Notes: generated by a model not told the origin, from the sequence alone. A stretch of DNA of 64,000 nt from Teretinema sp942493045 (GCA_942493045.1 OW818665.1:2480001-2544000), one strand, 5' to 3'; numbered from the stretch's first letter, positions 42,257-51,368 are shown. Made by a program: numbers and translations.

Positions 42257-43226
42257 GGGACCATTCGATCCTTTTTTCCAGTTTGTTGAGGGTATCTGCG
42301 GTCATTTTTTTTATCAAAGCGGCAATGTCCGCTTCAGGATCTCGGGCAATTACCCGGTGCGCCAGCACCGGAACAGCCAGATCGCTGATATCGGTATCTT
42401 CTACCCAGGTGCGGTTGCGCACCAGGGCCAGGGAGCGGGCGGCCTGCAGTAAATGCAGGACTCCGCGGGGTGATACACCCAGGGACAGCTGCGGAGCGGA
42501 GCGGGTTTTTCGAACCAGGCTGACCAGAGCCTTTTCCAGCGCCGGGTGGCAAAAAACGGTGGTTCTTTCTTTGCGGGCGGCAACAATGTCCGCTGCGTTT
42601 AGCAGGGGTTTCAGGAAGGGTAGTACTGTTTGGGCCGGATCGTCATGTAAAATTGAAAGCTCGGCATTTTCATCCGGATAGCCGAGGGATAGTCGAAGCA
42701 TAAAACGATCCAACTGGGCCGCCGGCAGGGGGTAAGTCCCTTCAGATTCAATCGGATTCTGGGTGGCTACGACAAAGAACAAAGGACTGACCGGACGTGT
42801 TTTTCCGCTTGCCGTAACCTGATTTTCGGCCATGACCTCAAGCAGGGCAGACTGTACTTTTGGCGTGGTGCGGTTGATTTCATCGGCTAGCAGTACATCC
42901 GTAAAAACCGGGCCGGGCATAAAGGTAAATTTATGGGTGGAGGAGTTATAAATATCCACACCGGTTATGTCATAGGGTAGCAGATCAGGGGTGAATTGGA
43001 TGCGGCTGAACTGCAGAGCTTTTTTGCTGCGCCCGGTACCGTCGGTACCGACAATTCTAGCCAGGGCTTTTGCCAGAGTTGTTTTACCCAAACCCGGCAT
43101 GTCTTCCAGCAGGACATGACCGCCGGCCAGATAAGCCGCCACAAAAAGCTCGAGACGGTCTGTTTTTCCGCGAATAACGGAAGAGAGGGCGGTAACCAGG
43201 ACTTTCGCAGTGTTATAACTTTTCAT
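42246..43226 (-). CDS. MoxR-family AAA ATPase
   Basis: 326 residues from the ATG at 43226. A longer frame to 43340 would run into the neighbouring peptidase gene and has no start signal. Walker A is in EDMPGLGKTTLAKALA, Walker B in VLLADEINRTTPKVQ, and sensor/arginine-finger regions are typical (VVATQNPIESEGTYPLP). MoxR ATPases act as chaperones for DUF58 or von Willebrand partners. An extended -10 (TGC TATACT) lies only 9 nt before the ATG. First gene of the MoxR-DUF58-transglutaminase operon. Confidence 0.9.
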   Translation of the reverse strand: MKSYNTAKVLVTALSSVIRGKTDRLELFVAAYLAGGHVLLEDMPGLGKTTLAKALARIVGTDGTGRSKKALQFSRIQFTPDLLPYDITGVDIYNSSTHKFTFMPGPVFTDVLLADEINRTTPKVQSALLEVMAENQVTASGKTRPVSPLFFVVATQNPIESEGTYPLPAAQLDRFMLRLSLGYPDENAELSILHDDPAQTVLPFLKPLLNAADIVAARKERTTVFCHPALEKALVSLVRKTRSAPQLSLGVSPRGVLHLLQAARSLALVRNRTWVEDTDISDLAVPVLAHRVIARDPEADIAALIKKMTADTLNKLEKRIEWSREA

Positions 43227-43244
43227 TAGGCTAGAAGTATAGCA
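43227..43244 (-). promoter_or_regulatory. Extended -10 promoter of the moxR operon
   Basis: Minus strand: TGC then TATACT (plus 43236-43241 with TGC at 43242-43244), 9 nt before the ATG. No clear -35 and no ribosome binding site. Confidence 0.45.
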
Positions 43245-43272
43245 TAGGCAAAGTTTTTTCCATACGTTTTTT

Positions 43273-43953
43273 TTATCTTCGACGGCGCAAAAGCAGCAAA
43301 CGCAGCAGGCTGGCCATGGCCGCGAGAGCCGAGGCCACATAGGTTAGCGCGGCCGCGGTAAGCACTTTACGGGCGCCGGTTAATTCATCTTCTGTCAGTA
43401 TAGCCTGGGATTTTAGCAACTGCAGGGCGCGACCGGAAGCGTTAAACTCAACCGGCAGTGTAACCAGGTAAAAAAGCACCGCGGCGGCAAACAGGATGAT
43501 ACCGATATCAATCAAAATTGGAAAACTCATGACCAGGCCGGCTAGTACCATATAAGGGCCGATTGATGATCCGATGGAGGCAACGGGGACCAGCGTAGAC
43601 CGCAGAGTTAACGGTCCGTAACCGGTGTGATGTTGAATGGCGTGGCCGGCTTCATGGGCGGCGATGCCGATGGCGGCTATGGATGTTTTATCGAAAACCC
43701 CGGGCGACAGACGCAGAGTTTTATCCGTCGGATTGTAATGGTCGCCCAATGATTGAGATATGGCGCCGATTGTCACATCAGTTACGCTTTGCGAGCGCAG
43801 TATGGTTTGGGCTGCTTCCGCTCCGGTTATTTTTCGGCGGCTCTCTATTTTGCTGTATTTTGAAAAGGCAGATTTCACCATGATCTGGGCAATCAGGGAA
43901 AACAACAGAGCCGGGACAATCAGAAAAATATAACTCTGGTCTACATACATCAT
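43273..43953 (-). CDS. Membrane zinc metallopeptidase (YugP type)
   Basis: 226 residues. N-terminal membrane helix (about 6-26), then a soluble part with HEAGH (His100, Glu101, His104) as zinc site, and two or three C-terminal helices ending in a short Arg-rich tail. This is the layout of the YugP/Zn_peptidase_2 family, whose substrates are unknown. It is next to the MoxR operon and divergent from the hydrolase gene. Confidence 0.87.
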   Translation of the reverse strand: MMYVDQSYIFLIVPALLFSLIAQIMVKSAFSKYSKIESRRKITGAEAAQTILRSQSVTDVTIGAISQSLGDHYNPTDKTLRLSPGVFDKTSIAAIGIAAHEAGHAIQHHTGYGPLTLRSTLVPVASIGSSIGPYMVLAGLVMSFPILIDIGIILFAAAVLFYLVTLPVEFNASGRALQLLKSQAILTEDELTGARKVLTAAALTYVASALAAMASLLRLLLLRRRR

Positions 43954-43989
43954 ACTAAAAGATATACAATAAAAGAGTGGGATTGTGAA
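43954..43989 (-). promoter_or_regulatory. Leaderless promoter of the zinc peptidase
   Basis: Minus strand: TTCACA (plus 43984-43989), 17-nt spacer, TATATC (plus 43961-43966), then 7 nt to the ATG at 43953. No ribosome binding site. Confidence 0.5.
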
Positions 43990-44007
43990 GACAGGAGAGA
44001 CAGAGCG

Positions 44008-45036
44008 GTGAATTCACTATTACTGTATGGATTGTGTTTACTCGGATTTTTGGTTTCCGGGTGGCTGTTTTTTTCGCTGGCCGCCGGAACGGTACTGTAT
44101 CTCAGTTTTTTAACCACTTCACACGCTTCTTTAACTCCTTCGGTTTTAGACAAAAGCGACGGACAGAGGGCTTTGTCCGCGCATACCAAAGACTCGCGGG
44201 TAATGGATCCGATCCGGGAAGCTAAGGACCGCTGGTTTTCTGCCGGACAGGCAGCAGACCGCCTTCCCCTTGCGTTGACCTCCGCCGACGGATTGGTACT
44301 GCATGGGGAGCTGTGGTTCGCGCGATCTGAAAAAATCCCTGAAAACGGTATGCTTGTGATATTGGTTCATGGTTTTACTGATAGCGCCGCCGGAATGGCT
44401 TATCTGGCCGAGATTTATCATCAAAATGGTTATGCTGTTTTTATTCCGGATCTTCGGGCTCACGGAGAGAGCGAAGGAACTCGGATTACCATGGGCAAGC
44501 GGGAAGCTGAAGATTTGGGGCTGTGGATAAATCTGCTTAAGAAAAAATTTTTGCTTGCAAAAGTAATATTGCACGGTGTATCCATGGGCGCGGCCGCGGT
44601 GTTAGTTTATGCAGGTTCCGCCTCTGAAAATTCCGGTTTGATAAAACTGGTGATTTCTGACAGTGCCTATACGGATTATTTTAAGACATTCAGGCGCATG
44701 ATTACGCTGGTGGTTAAAAATTCGATACTGGCGTTCGGTATTACCGCTGCCGCTAGTCTGGTCAGCGCCCTGATGACCGGGGTGTTTTTTTCTTCGGTCA
44801 AACCGTTACGGTCCGTTTTGAAGATTACTGTTCCGATTTTGTTCTTTCATGGGCAAAAAGACGTTTTGGTTCCGGTGGAAATGGCTCGTACCTTATTCAG
44901 AGAAGCGGCATCGGGGCAGAAAGATTTAGTGGTAGTGCCGGACGCGCCGCATATCGGCGCTTGGGCCTATGCGAAGGATCTCTACTGGCAAAAAATTGCC
45001 GAAATGATAGACAAAGTTGCTATTGAAGAATCCTGA
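44008..45036 (+). CDS. Alpha/beta hydrolase with N-terminal membrane anchor
   Basis: 342 residues, GTG start after AGGAG. Residues about 3-30 form a membrane anchor. The hydrolase fold shows VHGFTDSAAGMAYLAEIY, nucleophile elbow GVSMG (Ser), an Asp in HGQKDVLVP and His in DAPHIGAWA: a complete catalytic triad. It resembles the YqiK/BAAT-like serine hydrolases; substrate unknown. It is followed 11 bp later by the DUF4139 gene. Confidence 0.85.
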   Translation: MNSLLLYGLCLLGFLVSGWLFFSLAAGTVLYLSFLTTSHASLTPSVLDKSDGQRALSAHTKDSRVMDPIREAKDRWFSAGQAADRLPLALTSADGLVLHGELWFARSEKIPENGMLVILVHGFTDSAAGMAYLAEIYHQNGYAVFIPDLRAHGESEGTRITMGKREAEDLGLWINLLKKKFLLAKVILHGVSMGAAAVLVYAGSASENSGLIKLVISDSAYTDYFKTFRRMITLVVKNSILAFGITAAASLVSALMTGVFFSSVKPLRSVLKITVPILFFHGQKDVLVPVEMARTLFREAASGQKDLVVVPDAPHIGAWAYAKDLYWQKIAEMIDKVAIEES

Positions 45037-45047
45037 GGAGGTTTCAC

Positions 45048-47090
45048 ATGAAGCGATCCAGTTTGGTCCCTTTGTTTCTGGGTGCGGTTTTTCTGATGAA
45101 TGCGGTGTATAGCCAGGAGTCCAGCGCCGTTTTTACGCCGATTGACGTACCGGTTTCCCGTGTTGTGCTTTTTTCTTCGGGAGTCGCTTACTTTGAACAT
45201 GCCGGCCGGGTTACCGGGAACGCGCTGCTCTCCCTGCCTTTCCGGCTGGAAGATGTGAATGACGCTCTCAAATCTTTGACCGTAAATGACCCCGGCGCAG
45301 CTCCTGTGGTGAGCTATCCTTCCGAGGAAACGCTGGATAGAAGCCTCAAGAGCTTAAAGATTGATCTTTCCGGAAAACCGACCGTAGCGGCTATTTTGGA
45401 TAGCCTGCGTGGCGCTGAAATAACCGTTCAGTCTACTCAAAATATCACCGGCCGCATCATGGGTGTCGAAACCCGTTATGAAGGTGAGCAGCGACAGGAG
45501 CGGGCCTTTTTGTCCTTATTTACCCGACAGGGAATCAAGGTCATTGCCCTGGATGAGGCTGCCGGTTTTGCGTTCAGCGATACTAAACTCAATGAGGATC
45601 TAAACCGGGCGCTGGATATCATTTTTGCTTCGACAGACATGCAAAGCCGGAATTTGAGCATCCGGCTTTCGGGCCGGGAAGCCCGACCGGTTTCTATCGG
45701 CTATGTAATACCTTCTCCGGTCTGGAAAGCTTCTTACCGCATCGATTTGACCACGCCTGAAAAAGCCTTTCTGCAGGGCTGGGCGATAATTGACAACGCC
45801 GGCGATCTGGATTGGAAAAATGTCAGGCTGTCTTTGGTAACCGGCCGTCCGGTATCGTTTATTCAGAATCTGTTTCAACCGCTGTATATTCAGCGCCCGA
45901 TAATTCCACTGTCTATTGCCGGGTTCGCTCAAGCCAGAACCTACGACAGCGGTTTCGGGGCCGTACCCATGGCTGAATCCGCTGATCGGGCCGCCGCCGC
46001 GCCGGCTATGGCTCAGCGCGCCAAATCCCTTTCATATGATGAAATGGAAGCAGAATCCTACTATAGTGGCGGGGCCCCATCTCCAGCTCCCTCTGTCGCT
46101 TTGGCGGCCTCTTCCTATAATGTCGCTGAATCGCGTTCGGCGGGGGATCAGTTTGAGTTTACGGTACGCGCGCCGGTAACCTTGGATCGTCGCCAAAGCG
46201 CGATGATTCCTTTAATCGAAACAACTATTACCGCTGAAAAAGTATCGATTTATTCCGCGGGGGGCGGCCGTCCGATGCTCGGCGCCCGGCTTACCAATTC
46301 AACCGGGATGAAGCTTCCGGCCGGCCCTATTACTGTGTTTGACGATAATACCTACGCCGGAGACGCCCTGATCGAGTTTTTTACTCAAAACGATAAGCGT
46401 ATCATCGCCTATGGCGAGGACTTGCAGGTAAACGCCCTGAGTTCGACGGCTTCTGCCCGTGAGGTGACGGCGGTTTCCGTAGCGCGGGGTGTTATGACTA
46501 TTACCCGGCGTGTTACAACCAGTAAAACCTATACCTTTAAAAACTCGGGGGCTAAAAACCGGAAAATGCTGATTGAGCACGCGATCACCGCTGGAACAGA
46601 ACTGTTTGAGCCGGCGCGCTTTGATGAGAAGACGGCAACCCTATACCGGTTTGTATTGGATGTTCCGGCCGGAAAAGAAGAAGTGTTTACAGTACGGGAG
46701 CGGCAGAACGTAAACGAAACCGTCGCTTTGGTACAGCAGCGTCCCGAAACAATTTTGGCCTATTCTACTTCTTCGGAAATACCGGCCCGGGTTCGCGCAG
46801 CCCTGGAACGCGCTGTCGCTCTGAAAAAGGCCGCGGATGACGCCCGGCAGAACGTGACCGTATTGCAAGCTCAGAAAAATGAAAAAATCGCCGAGCAGGA
46901 TCGCACGAGACGCAATATCGATTCTGTCGGAAGGGATAGTCAGCAGGGTCGTGAATTTTTACGAAAGTTGACTACTTCCGAAGCGGAGATCGATCAACTG
47001 AATGGTCAGATAGAAAGCGCCCAGAAGGCCGCTCGTGATGCCCAGTCCGCTTATGAAACTTATTTGCAGGGGCTGACTCTGGAGGCCTGA
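45048..47090 (+). CDS. Exported DUF4139 protein
   Basis: 680 residues. A signal peptide (about 1-22, ending YSQ) precedes an N-terminal beta domain and a long DUF4139 region (about 200-600: SIGYVIPSPVWKASYRIDL, WAIIDNAGDLDWKNVRLSLVTG). The C-terminal 80 residues form a coiled coil. DUF4139 proteins are widespread secreted proteins without known function (some called mucoidy inhibitor A-like). AGGAGG precedes the ATG. Confidence 0.87.
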   Translation: MKRSSLVPLFLGAVFLMNAVYSQESSAVFTPIDVPVSRVVLFSSGVAYFEHAGRVTGNALLSLPFRLEDVNDALKSLTVNDPGAAPVVSYPSEETLDRSLKSLKIDLSGKPTVAAILDSLRGAEITVQSTQNITGRIMGVETRYEGEQRQERAFLSLFTRQGIKVIALDEAAGFAFSDTKLNEDLNRALDIIFASTDMQSRNLSIRLSGREARPVSIGYVIPSPVWKASYRIDLTTPEKAFLQGWAIIDNAGDLDWKNVRLSLVTGRPVSFIQNLFQPLYIQRPIIPLSIAGFAQARTYDSGFGAVPMAESADRAAAAPAMAQRAKSLSYDEMEAESYYSGGAPSPAPSVALAASSYNVAESRSAGDQFEFTVRAPVTLDRRQSAMIPLIETTITAEKVSIYSAGGGRPMLGARLTNSTGMKLPAGPITVFDDNTYAGDALIEFFTQNDKRIIAYGEDLQVNALSSTASAREVTAVSVARGVMTITRRVTTSKTYTFKNSGAKNRKMLIEHAITAGTELFEPARFDEKTATLYRFVLDVPAGKEEVFTVRERQNVNETVALVQQRPETILAYSTSSEIPARVRAALERAVALKKAADDARQNVTVLQAQKNEKIAEQDRTRRNIDSVGRDSQQGREFLRKLTTSEAEIDQLNGQIESAQKAARDAQSAYETYLQGLTLEA

Positions 47091-47116
47091 TTTCGCAGTA
47101 TTCCGCCGAGCGCGGG

Positions 47117-47821
47117 TTAACCTTCGGTTGGTTCAACTCCGCCCCGGCCTCTTTTAGTGGTCTGCCCGAGATAGCCGCTCATCTGGCGTTCCTGTTCACA
47201 GGCCAGTTGGTATTCAATCATGGCATGAAAAACCCGCATCAGCGGCGAAATATCGGCGTTGGTATTGGCCAGACCCGCTTTTTGCAGTTCGCCAGTCAGA
47301 TAAAAAACTGATTCGATAGTTGAAAGACATTCAGGGGCTGGCTGGCGCTTAAAGGAAAACTGGGACCGGTATTGGGCGTTAAAAGAGAGCGTCGGCAGTT
47401 CTTTGAGACAGGTACTGAGTTTTACTATTTTAGCGGCGTGATTCCAGGTTGCGTCTACCAGAATTATCAGTAAGCGCCGGCCAGCTGCTTGCGCGCGAAA
47501 TTCAGGACTATCCGAAAACAGGGCCTCTTTACCGGGATACAGCATCACCGGGTGATAATTCCGGCCTTCTCCATATCCTTCCGCTCCGTTTTTGCCGCTG
47601 ATCAGCTCAGCTAAACGTTCATTAGCGGAAAAATTTACACCGATCAGTATTTCCGCGTCTTCCAGGGCTAAGGCGGCCAGTCGGCCGGTACCGGTACGCT
47701 GATGATAGGCTTCGCGGGGGTGCATCAAAAAAACATATTTAATTCCGGTTTTCGCCGGGACAAGGTCATGGCATAGGCAGGAGGCCAAAGGCCGGAAACA
47801 TCGATAGCAACGGGTACTCAT
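47117..47821 (-). CDS. DTW-domain tRNA-uridine aminocarboxypropyltransferase
   Basis: 234 residues. The Cys cluster CYRCFRPLASCLC at the N-terminus and DATWNHA in the middle (the DTW motif as D-x-T-W) identify the DTW family. Members TapT/DTWD1 transfer the aminocarboxypropyl group of SAM to uridine in tRNA (acp3U). A -35/-10 pair (TTGACT at plus 47854-47859, 17 nt, TACTAT at 47831-47836) lies 9 nt before the ATG; GGGGA is the only possible ribosome binding site. Confidence 0.88.
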   Translation of the reverse strand: MSTRCYRCFRPLASCLCHDLVPAKTGIKYVFLMHPREAYHQRTGTGRLAALALEDAEILIGVNFSANERLAELISGKNGAEGYGEGRNYHPVMLYPGKEALFSDSPEFRAQAAGRRLLIILVDATWNHAAKIVKLSTCLKELPTLSFNAQYRSQFSFKRQPAPECLSTIESVFYLTGELQKAGLANTNADISPLMRVFHAMIEYQLACEQERQMSGYLGQTTKRGRGGVEPTEG

Positions 47822-47830
47822 AGGGTCCCC

Positions 47831-47859
47831 ATAGTAAAGGATTCCGGTAAAACAGTCAA
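47831..47859 (-). promoter_or_regulatory. Promoter of the DTW gene, nearly leaderless
   Basis: Minus strand: TTGACT (plus 47854-47859), 17-nt spacer, TACTAT (plus 47831-47836), 9 nt to the ATG at 47821. Confidence 0.55.
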
Positions 47860-47934
47860 AGCCGTTTACCCCGGCGCGTTTTTTGCATAAACCGCAATAA
47901 TACCTATACTCAAAGGTGTAGGGAAACAGAGAAA

Positions 47935-48441
47935 ATGAACGGTAAACTGATTATTGTAAACGACCGGATGCAGGAAAACTATCAATATAGGCTGACAGCT
48001 CCGGAAGGACAGGATTTTGATCCGGATTTCAAACCGGATTTAACTCCCCCTCAAATGCTGGAGTTGGGTGTTTTCGGGGGTAAATACCTGACCGATTGCA
48101 GGGCTGAATTCCCGGATGTTTGGTTTAGTAAAGCCATACTCTCCCCGGATCACCGGCGCGGTGAGCTGAATTATTTTTTGATTTTAGCTTCAAAGCCCCT
48201 CTCTTATTGGCAGGAAAAAGGCTGGATTTACCCGGAAGATCCGCGGGGCTGGTTTCAGTGGTATTGCCGCTATTATCGCGGCCGACGTTGTCCGGATGAC
48301 GGGCGGCAGATTAAGAGGTGGAAGAATATGCGGCGGCATGTCGCCCAGCTTCAAAAGAACTGCGCGGCAGGGGATTTGAGTTGCCGGCGTCGTCAAAGAC
48401 AGGCTTTATTGCAATGGGCTTATGACAGCCGTAAGCTGTAA
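47935..48441 (+). CDS. Conserved Trp/Tyr-rich protein of unknown function
   Basis: 168 residues, no signal or membrane segment. Notable segments are LTPPQMLELGVFGGKYLTDC and the aromatic-basic GWFQWYCRYYRGRRCPDDGR with many Trp, Tyr and Arg near the C-terminus. It looks like a conserved soluble family, but I cannot name a function. A possible promoter (TTGCAT, 16 nt, TATACT at 47905-47910) lies upstream, and it is followed by a methyltransferase gene. Confidence 0.7.
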   Translation: MNGKLIIVNDRMQENYQYRLTAPEGQDFDPDFKPDLTPPQMLELGVFGGKYLTDCRAEFPDVWFSKAILSPDHRRGELNYFLILASKPLSYWQEKGWIYPEDPRGWFQWYCRYYRGRRCPDDGRQIKRWKNMRRHVAQLQKNCAAGDLSCRRRQRQALLQWAYDSRKL

Positions 48442-48454
48442 AAAGAGGCAACAG

Positions 48455-49240
48455 ATGAATTCTGAACGTGATGATTTTTATTCAAGCATTTCCGGGTTTT
48501 ACGATCTTCTTTTTCCGGAAGACGCCGAACAGATAGCCTTTCTCAAGAGTTTCTGCGGGCCTGCGGACAGTAGCGGAAGTCTGCTGGATATTGGCTGCGC
48601 GACCGGCACGGTGCTGCAGGCTCTGGAAGGGAGTTTTAACACTTTGTACGGAATAGATCTGGACCCGGGGTTGTTAGAACAGGCCGTCCGTAAGATATTT
48701 TCAGCAGACAAGCGCAAACAGCGTGAAGAAAAATTTTTTCTGTTAAAAGGAAATATGCTGAATATCGATACCCTGTTCGCAGACCAGCGCTTTTCATATA
48801 TAAGCTGTCTGGGAAATACTCTGCCGCATCTGGAAGGGATGAAGGAAATCAGCCAGTTGTTGGGTTCAGTATATAAACGACTGGAAGATGGCGGCAAGTT
48901 CATCTTTCAGGTGATTAACTATGAACGCGTTATTTTACAACAGATCCGCAGTTTACCGACTATACAAAATGGGTGTGTCAGTTTTGAGCGGAATTATTCG
49001 CCGATTAAGGCCAATGGTCATGTAGACTTTTCTACCGTTTTAACTATTTCATCTGAGGAACTGCAAACAGCGCATAACCGTGAGCTGGTCAATTCTGTGG
49101 AACTTTTTCCGGTTACGGAAGGCGAGCTTACCCCGGCTTTGAGTGAAGCTGGTTTCAAAAAAATAACGTATTACGGTAATTTCGCGGCAACACCGTATTC
49201 CCGGACATCATTTTTACTTATCGGAGTGTGTGAAAAATGA
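48455..49240 (+). CDS. Class I SAM-dependent methyltransferase
   Basis: 261 residues from the ATG at 48455, after AAGAGG; the longer frame to 48422 overlaps the previous gene. SLLDIGCATGTVLQAL (motif I) and LYGIDLDPGLLEQA (motif II) bind SAM; ISCLGNTLPHLEGMKE follows. The substrate is not evident. Its stop overlaps the next gene by 4 nt (ATGA). Confidence 0.85.
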   Translation: MNSERDDFYSSISGFYDLLFPEDAEQIAFLKSFCGPADSSGSLLDIGCATGTVLQALEGSFNTLYGIDLDPGLLEQAVRKIFSADKRKQREEKFFLLKGNMLNIDTLFADQRFSYISCLGNTLPHLEGMKEISQLLGSVYKRLEDGGKFIFQVINYERVILQQIRSLPTIQNGCVSFERNYSPIKANGHVDFSTVLTISSEELQTAHNRELVNSVELFPVTEGELTPALSEAGFKKITYYGNFAATPYSRTSFLLIGVCEK

Positions 49241-49653
49241 AAATTGGTCACCTGGCGCTGTGGGTAAACGATCTTGAAGGAATTCGTTCGTTTTATATCC
49301 GGTTTTTCGGGGCCCTTAGCGGTAAAAAATACACAAATAGTAAAAAAGGTTTTGAATCATATTTTCTTGAGTTCGACGGGGACGTGAAACTTGAAATAAT
49401 GCGCAGCGCGGAAATGGCCGCCGACCCTAAAGCTGTTGAGGGGACAGAAAATCAAAACGGCTCAGTCCCGAAACGCTATGGATACGCTCACCTGGCCCTT
49501 GTCGTGGAGAGCGAGGCCGAAGTTGACCGGTTGACCCGGGAATTAGCTGAAAATGGAGTGACTGTTCTCTCCGGTCCCCGGCGTACCGGCGACGGTTATT
49601 ATGAGAGCGCGGTAGCTGATCCGGAAGGAAATTGTATCGAAATTACGGCTTAA
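49237..49653 (+). CDS. VOC-family (glyoxalase-like) protein
   Basis: 138 residues with the paired beta-alpha-beta-beta-beta modules of the VOC superfamily; His4 (KIGHLALWV), a mid His (YAHLALVV) and Glu (NCIEIT) are likely metal ligands. It could be a lyase, dioxygenase or resistance-type protein. It overlaps the methyltransferase by 4 nt. Confidence 0.85.
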   Translation: MKIGHLALWVNDLEGIRSFYIRFFGALSGKKYTNSKKGFESYFLEFDGDVKLEIMRSAEMAADPKAVEGTENQNGSVPKRYGYAHLALVVESEAEVDRLTRELAENGVTVLSGPRRTGDGYYESAVADPEGNCIEITA

Positions 49654-49677
49654 ACCTTTTTTTTAAATAACATTGGC

Positions 49678-49691
49678 GTTGCATTTGCAAC
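49678..49691. promoter_or_regulatory. Putative CRP/FNR-family operator upstream of hcp
   Basis: GTTGCATTTGCAAC, an inverted repeat of 6-bp arms with a 2-bp spacer. With a -10 TATTCT at 49714-49719, the expected start is near 49726, placing the operator centre at about -41.5, the usual class II activator position. Confidence 0.55.
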
Positions 49692-49745
49692 ATCTGTATT
49701 GAACATACCCGGTTATTCTTAAAGAAAGAATACAGGAGGTAATGT

Positions 49746-51317
49746 ATGTCAATGTTTTGTTTTCAATGCGAACAGACTGTGGGTGGAAAGGGTTGTACAG
49801 TAGCCGGAGCCTGCGGTAAGCAGGAATCTACCGCGAATCTTCAGGATGTCCTGACCGGGAAGCTTATAGCGCTGGCTCGCGCGGTGCAGGATAAAACTGC
49901 CAGCGCCAAAACAGACGCGCTGGTGATTGACGGTTTGTTTACCGCGATAACTAATGTCACCTTTGATGACGCTCAAATAGCGGCCCTGAGCGTCCGCCTG
50001 GACGACGCGATTGCCACCCTCGGCGGTAAAGCGGCTTATCCTGATTTTGATATGAACTCGCTCTGGTTCGGCGGGGATGAGGATGTCCGCAGCCTGAAAT
50101 CATTATTGCTGTTCGGAATGCGCGGTATGGCCGCTTACGCCCATCACGCCGCGGCCCTGGGTAAAAAAGACGCTGAAGTAAACGCCTTTTTCTATAAAGG
50201 ATTGACCGCTCTCGCTAAAGATCTTGGTGTGCCGGAATTGCTGGATTTAAATATGGAATTCGGAGGGGCTAACCTGAAGTGTATGGCTCTTCTGGATGAA
50301 GCCAATACCGGAACCTACGGTACACCGGTACCCACCAAGGTGACAACCAATGTCGAGAGCGGGCCATTCATTGTTGTTACCGGACACGATCTGCACGATC
50401 TGAAACAATTGCTTGAACAGACCGACGGGAAGGGTGTTAATGTCTATACCCACGGCGAGATGCTGCCCTGTCACGCATACCCGGAACTTAAAAAACACAG
50501 TCAGCTGAAGGGTAATTTTGGAACCGCCTGGCAAAATCAGCAAAAAGAATTCGCCGCTGTTCCGGCCGCTTTTTTGTTTACCACTAATTGTCTGATGCCG
50601 CCAAAGGCCTCTTACGCAGACCGGATTTTTTCAACCTCAGTGGTTGGCTTTCCGGAGATGGTGCATATTGCCGAACAAAACGGTAAAAAAGATTTCTCCG
50701 CGGTAATCGCCAAGGCTATTGCCTTGGGCGGCTATCCTGAAGGCCGCAAGATGACCGGAATAAACGGCGGGGATGTACTGACTACGGGCTTTGGGCATGG
50801 CACGGTACTGTCCGTGGCTGACAAGGTTATCGACGCGGTTAAGTCCGGCGCGCTTAAGCACTTTTTCCTGGTTGGCGGCTGTGACGGAGCAAAACCGGGA
50901 CGCAATTATTACACCGAGTTCGTGCAGAAGACCCCGAAGGACACCATTGTTCTGACCCTGGCCTGCGGTAAATTCCGCTTTAATGACCTGGATCTGGGTG
51001 ATATCGGCGGATTACCGCGAATCATGGATATGGGTCAGTGTAATGATTCCTACAGTGCCATCCGGGTGGCCGTGGCCCTGGCCGAGGCTTTTAAGTGCGG
51101 CGTAAACGATCTTCCGTTGACTCTGGTACTATCCTGGTATGAGCAGAAAGCGGTGTGCGTATTACTGACCCTGCTTTCGCTGGGTATTAAGAACATTTAT
51201 CTTGGACCGACTTTACCGGCCTTCGTGTCCTCGAATGTGTTGAAAGTGCTGGTGGAAAAATGGAATGTAACGCCAATTTCCACACCGGACGCCGATCTTA
51301 AGAAGATTCTGGGCTAA
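49746..51317 (+). CDS. hcp: Hybrid cluster protein (hydroxylamine reductase)
   Basis: 523 residues. The N-terminal cluster motif CFQC...GC..AGAC (Cys5, Cys8, Cys17, Cys23) and later Cys in TNCLMPP, GGCDGAKPGR and LACGKFRF match Hcp, which holds a [4Fe-4S]-type cluster and the hybrid 4Fe-2O-2S cluster. Length fits the class I form. It reduces hydroxylamine in vitro and acts in nitric oxide defence in several bacteria. GGAGGT lies before the ATG. No separate hcr reductase gene is adjacent. Confidence 0.95.
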   Translation: MSMFCFQCEQTVGGKGCTVAGACGKQESTANLQDVLTGKLIALARAVQDKTASAKTDALVIDGLFTAITNVTFDDAQIAALSVRLDDAIATLGGKAAYPDFDMNSLWFGGDEDVRSLKSLLLFGMRGMAAYAHHAAALGKKDAEVNAFFYKGLTALAKDLGVPELLDLNMEFGGANLKCMALLDEANTGTYGTPVPTKVTTNVESGPFIVVTGHDLHDLKQLLEQTDGKGVNVYTHGEMLPCHAYPELKKHSQLKGNFGTAWQNQQKEFAAVPAAFLFTTNCLMPPKASYADRIFSTSVVGFPEMVHIAEQNGKKDFSAVIAKAIALGGYPEGRKMTGINGGDVLTTGFGHGTVLSVADKVIDAVKSGALKHFFLVGGCDGAKPGRNYYTEFVQKTPKDTIVLTLACGKFRFNDLDLGDIGGLPRIMDMGQCNDSYSAIRVAVALAEAFKCGVNDLPLTLVLSWYEQKAVCVLLTLLSLGIKNIYLGPTLPAFVSSNVLKVLVEKWNVTPISTPDADLKKILG

Positions 51318-51335
51318 AAACGTTTGATTGCCTGA

Positions 51336-51367
51336 AAGGGGTGTCACAGGGAGTGGCACCCCTTTTT
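51336..51367 (+). terminator. hcp terminator
   Basis: AAGGGGTGTCAC (51336-51347) and GTGGCACCCCTT (51353-51364) form a 12-bp stem with one G-U pair and a 5-nt loop, running into a T-tract to 51367. Confidence 0.92.
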
Positions 51368-51368
51368 C

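Noticed and set aside
42334..42681. Several frames across the moxR gene
   Set aside because: Shadows of the MoxR ATPase, which has intact Walker motifs.
44523..44531. Exact DnaA box TGTGGATAA inside the alpha/beta hydrolase gene
   Set aside because: A single isolated copy; expected by chance in 64 kb, unlike the clustered copies at 37252-38003.
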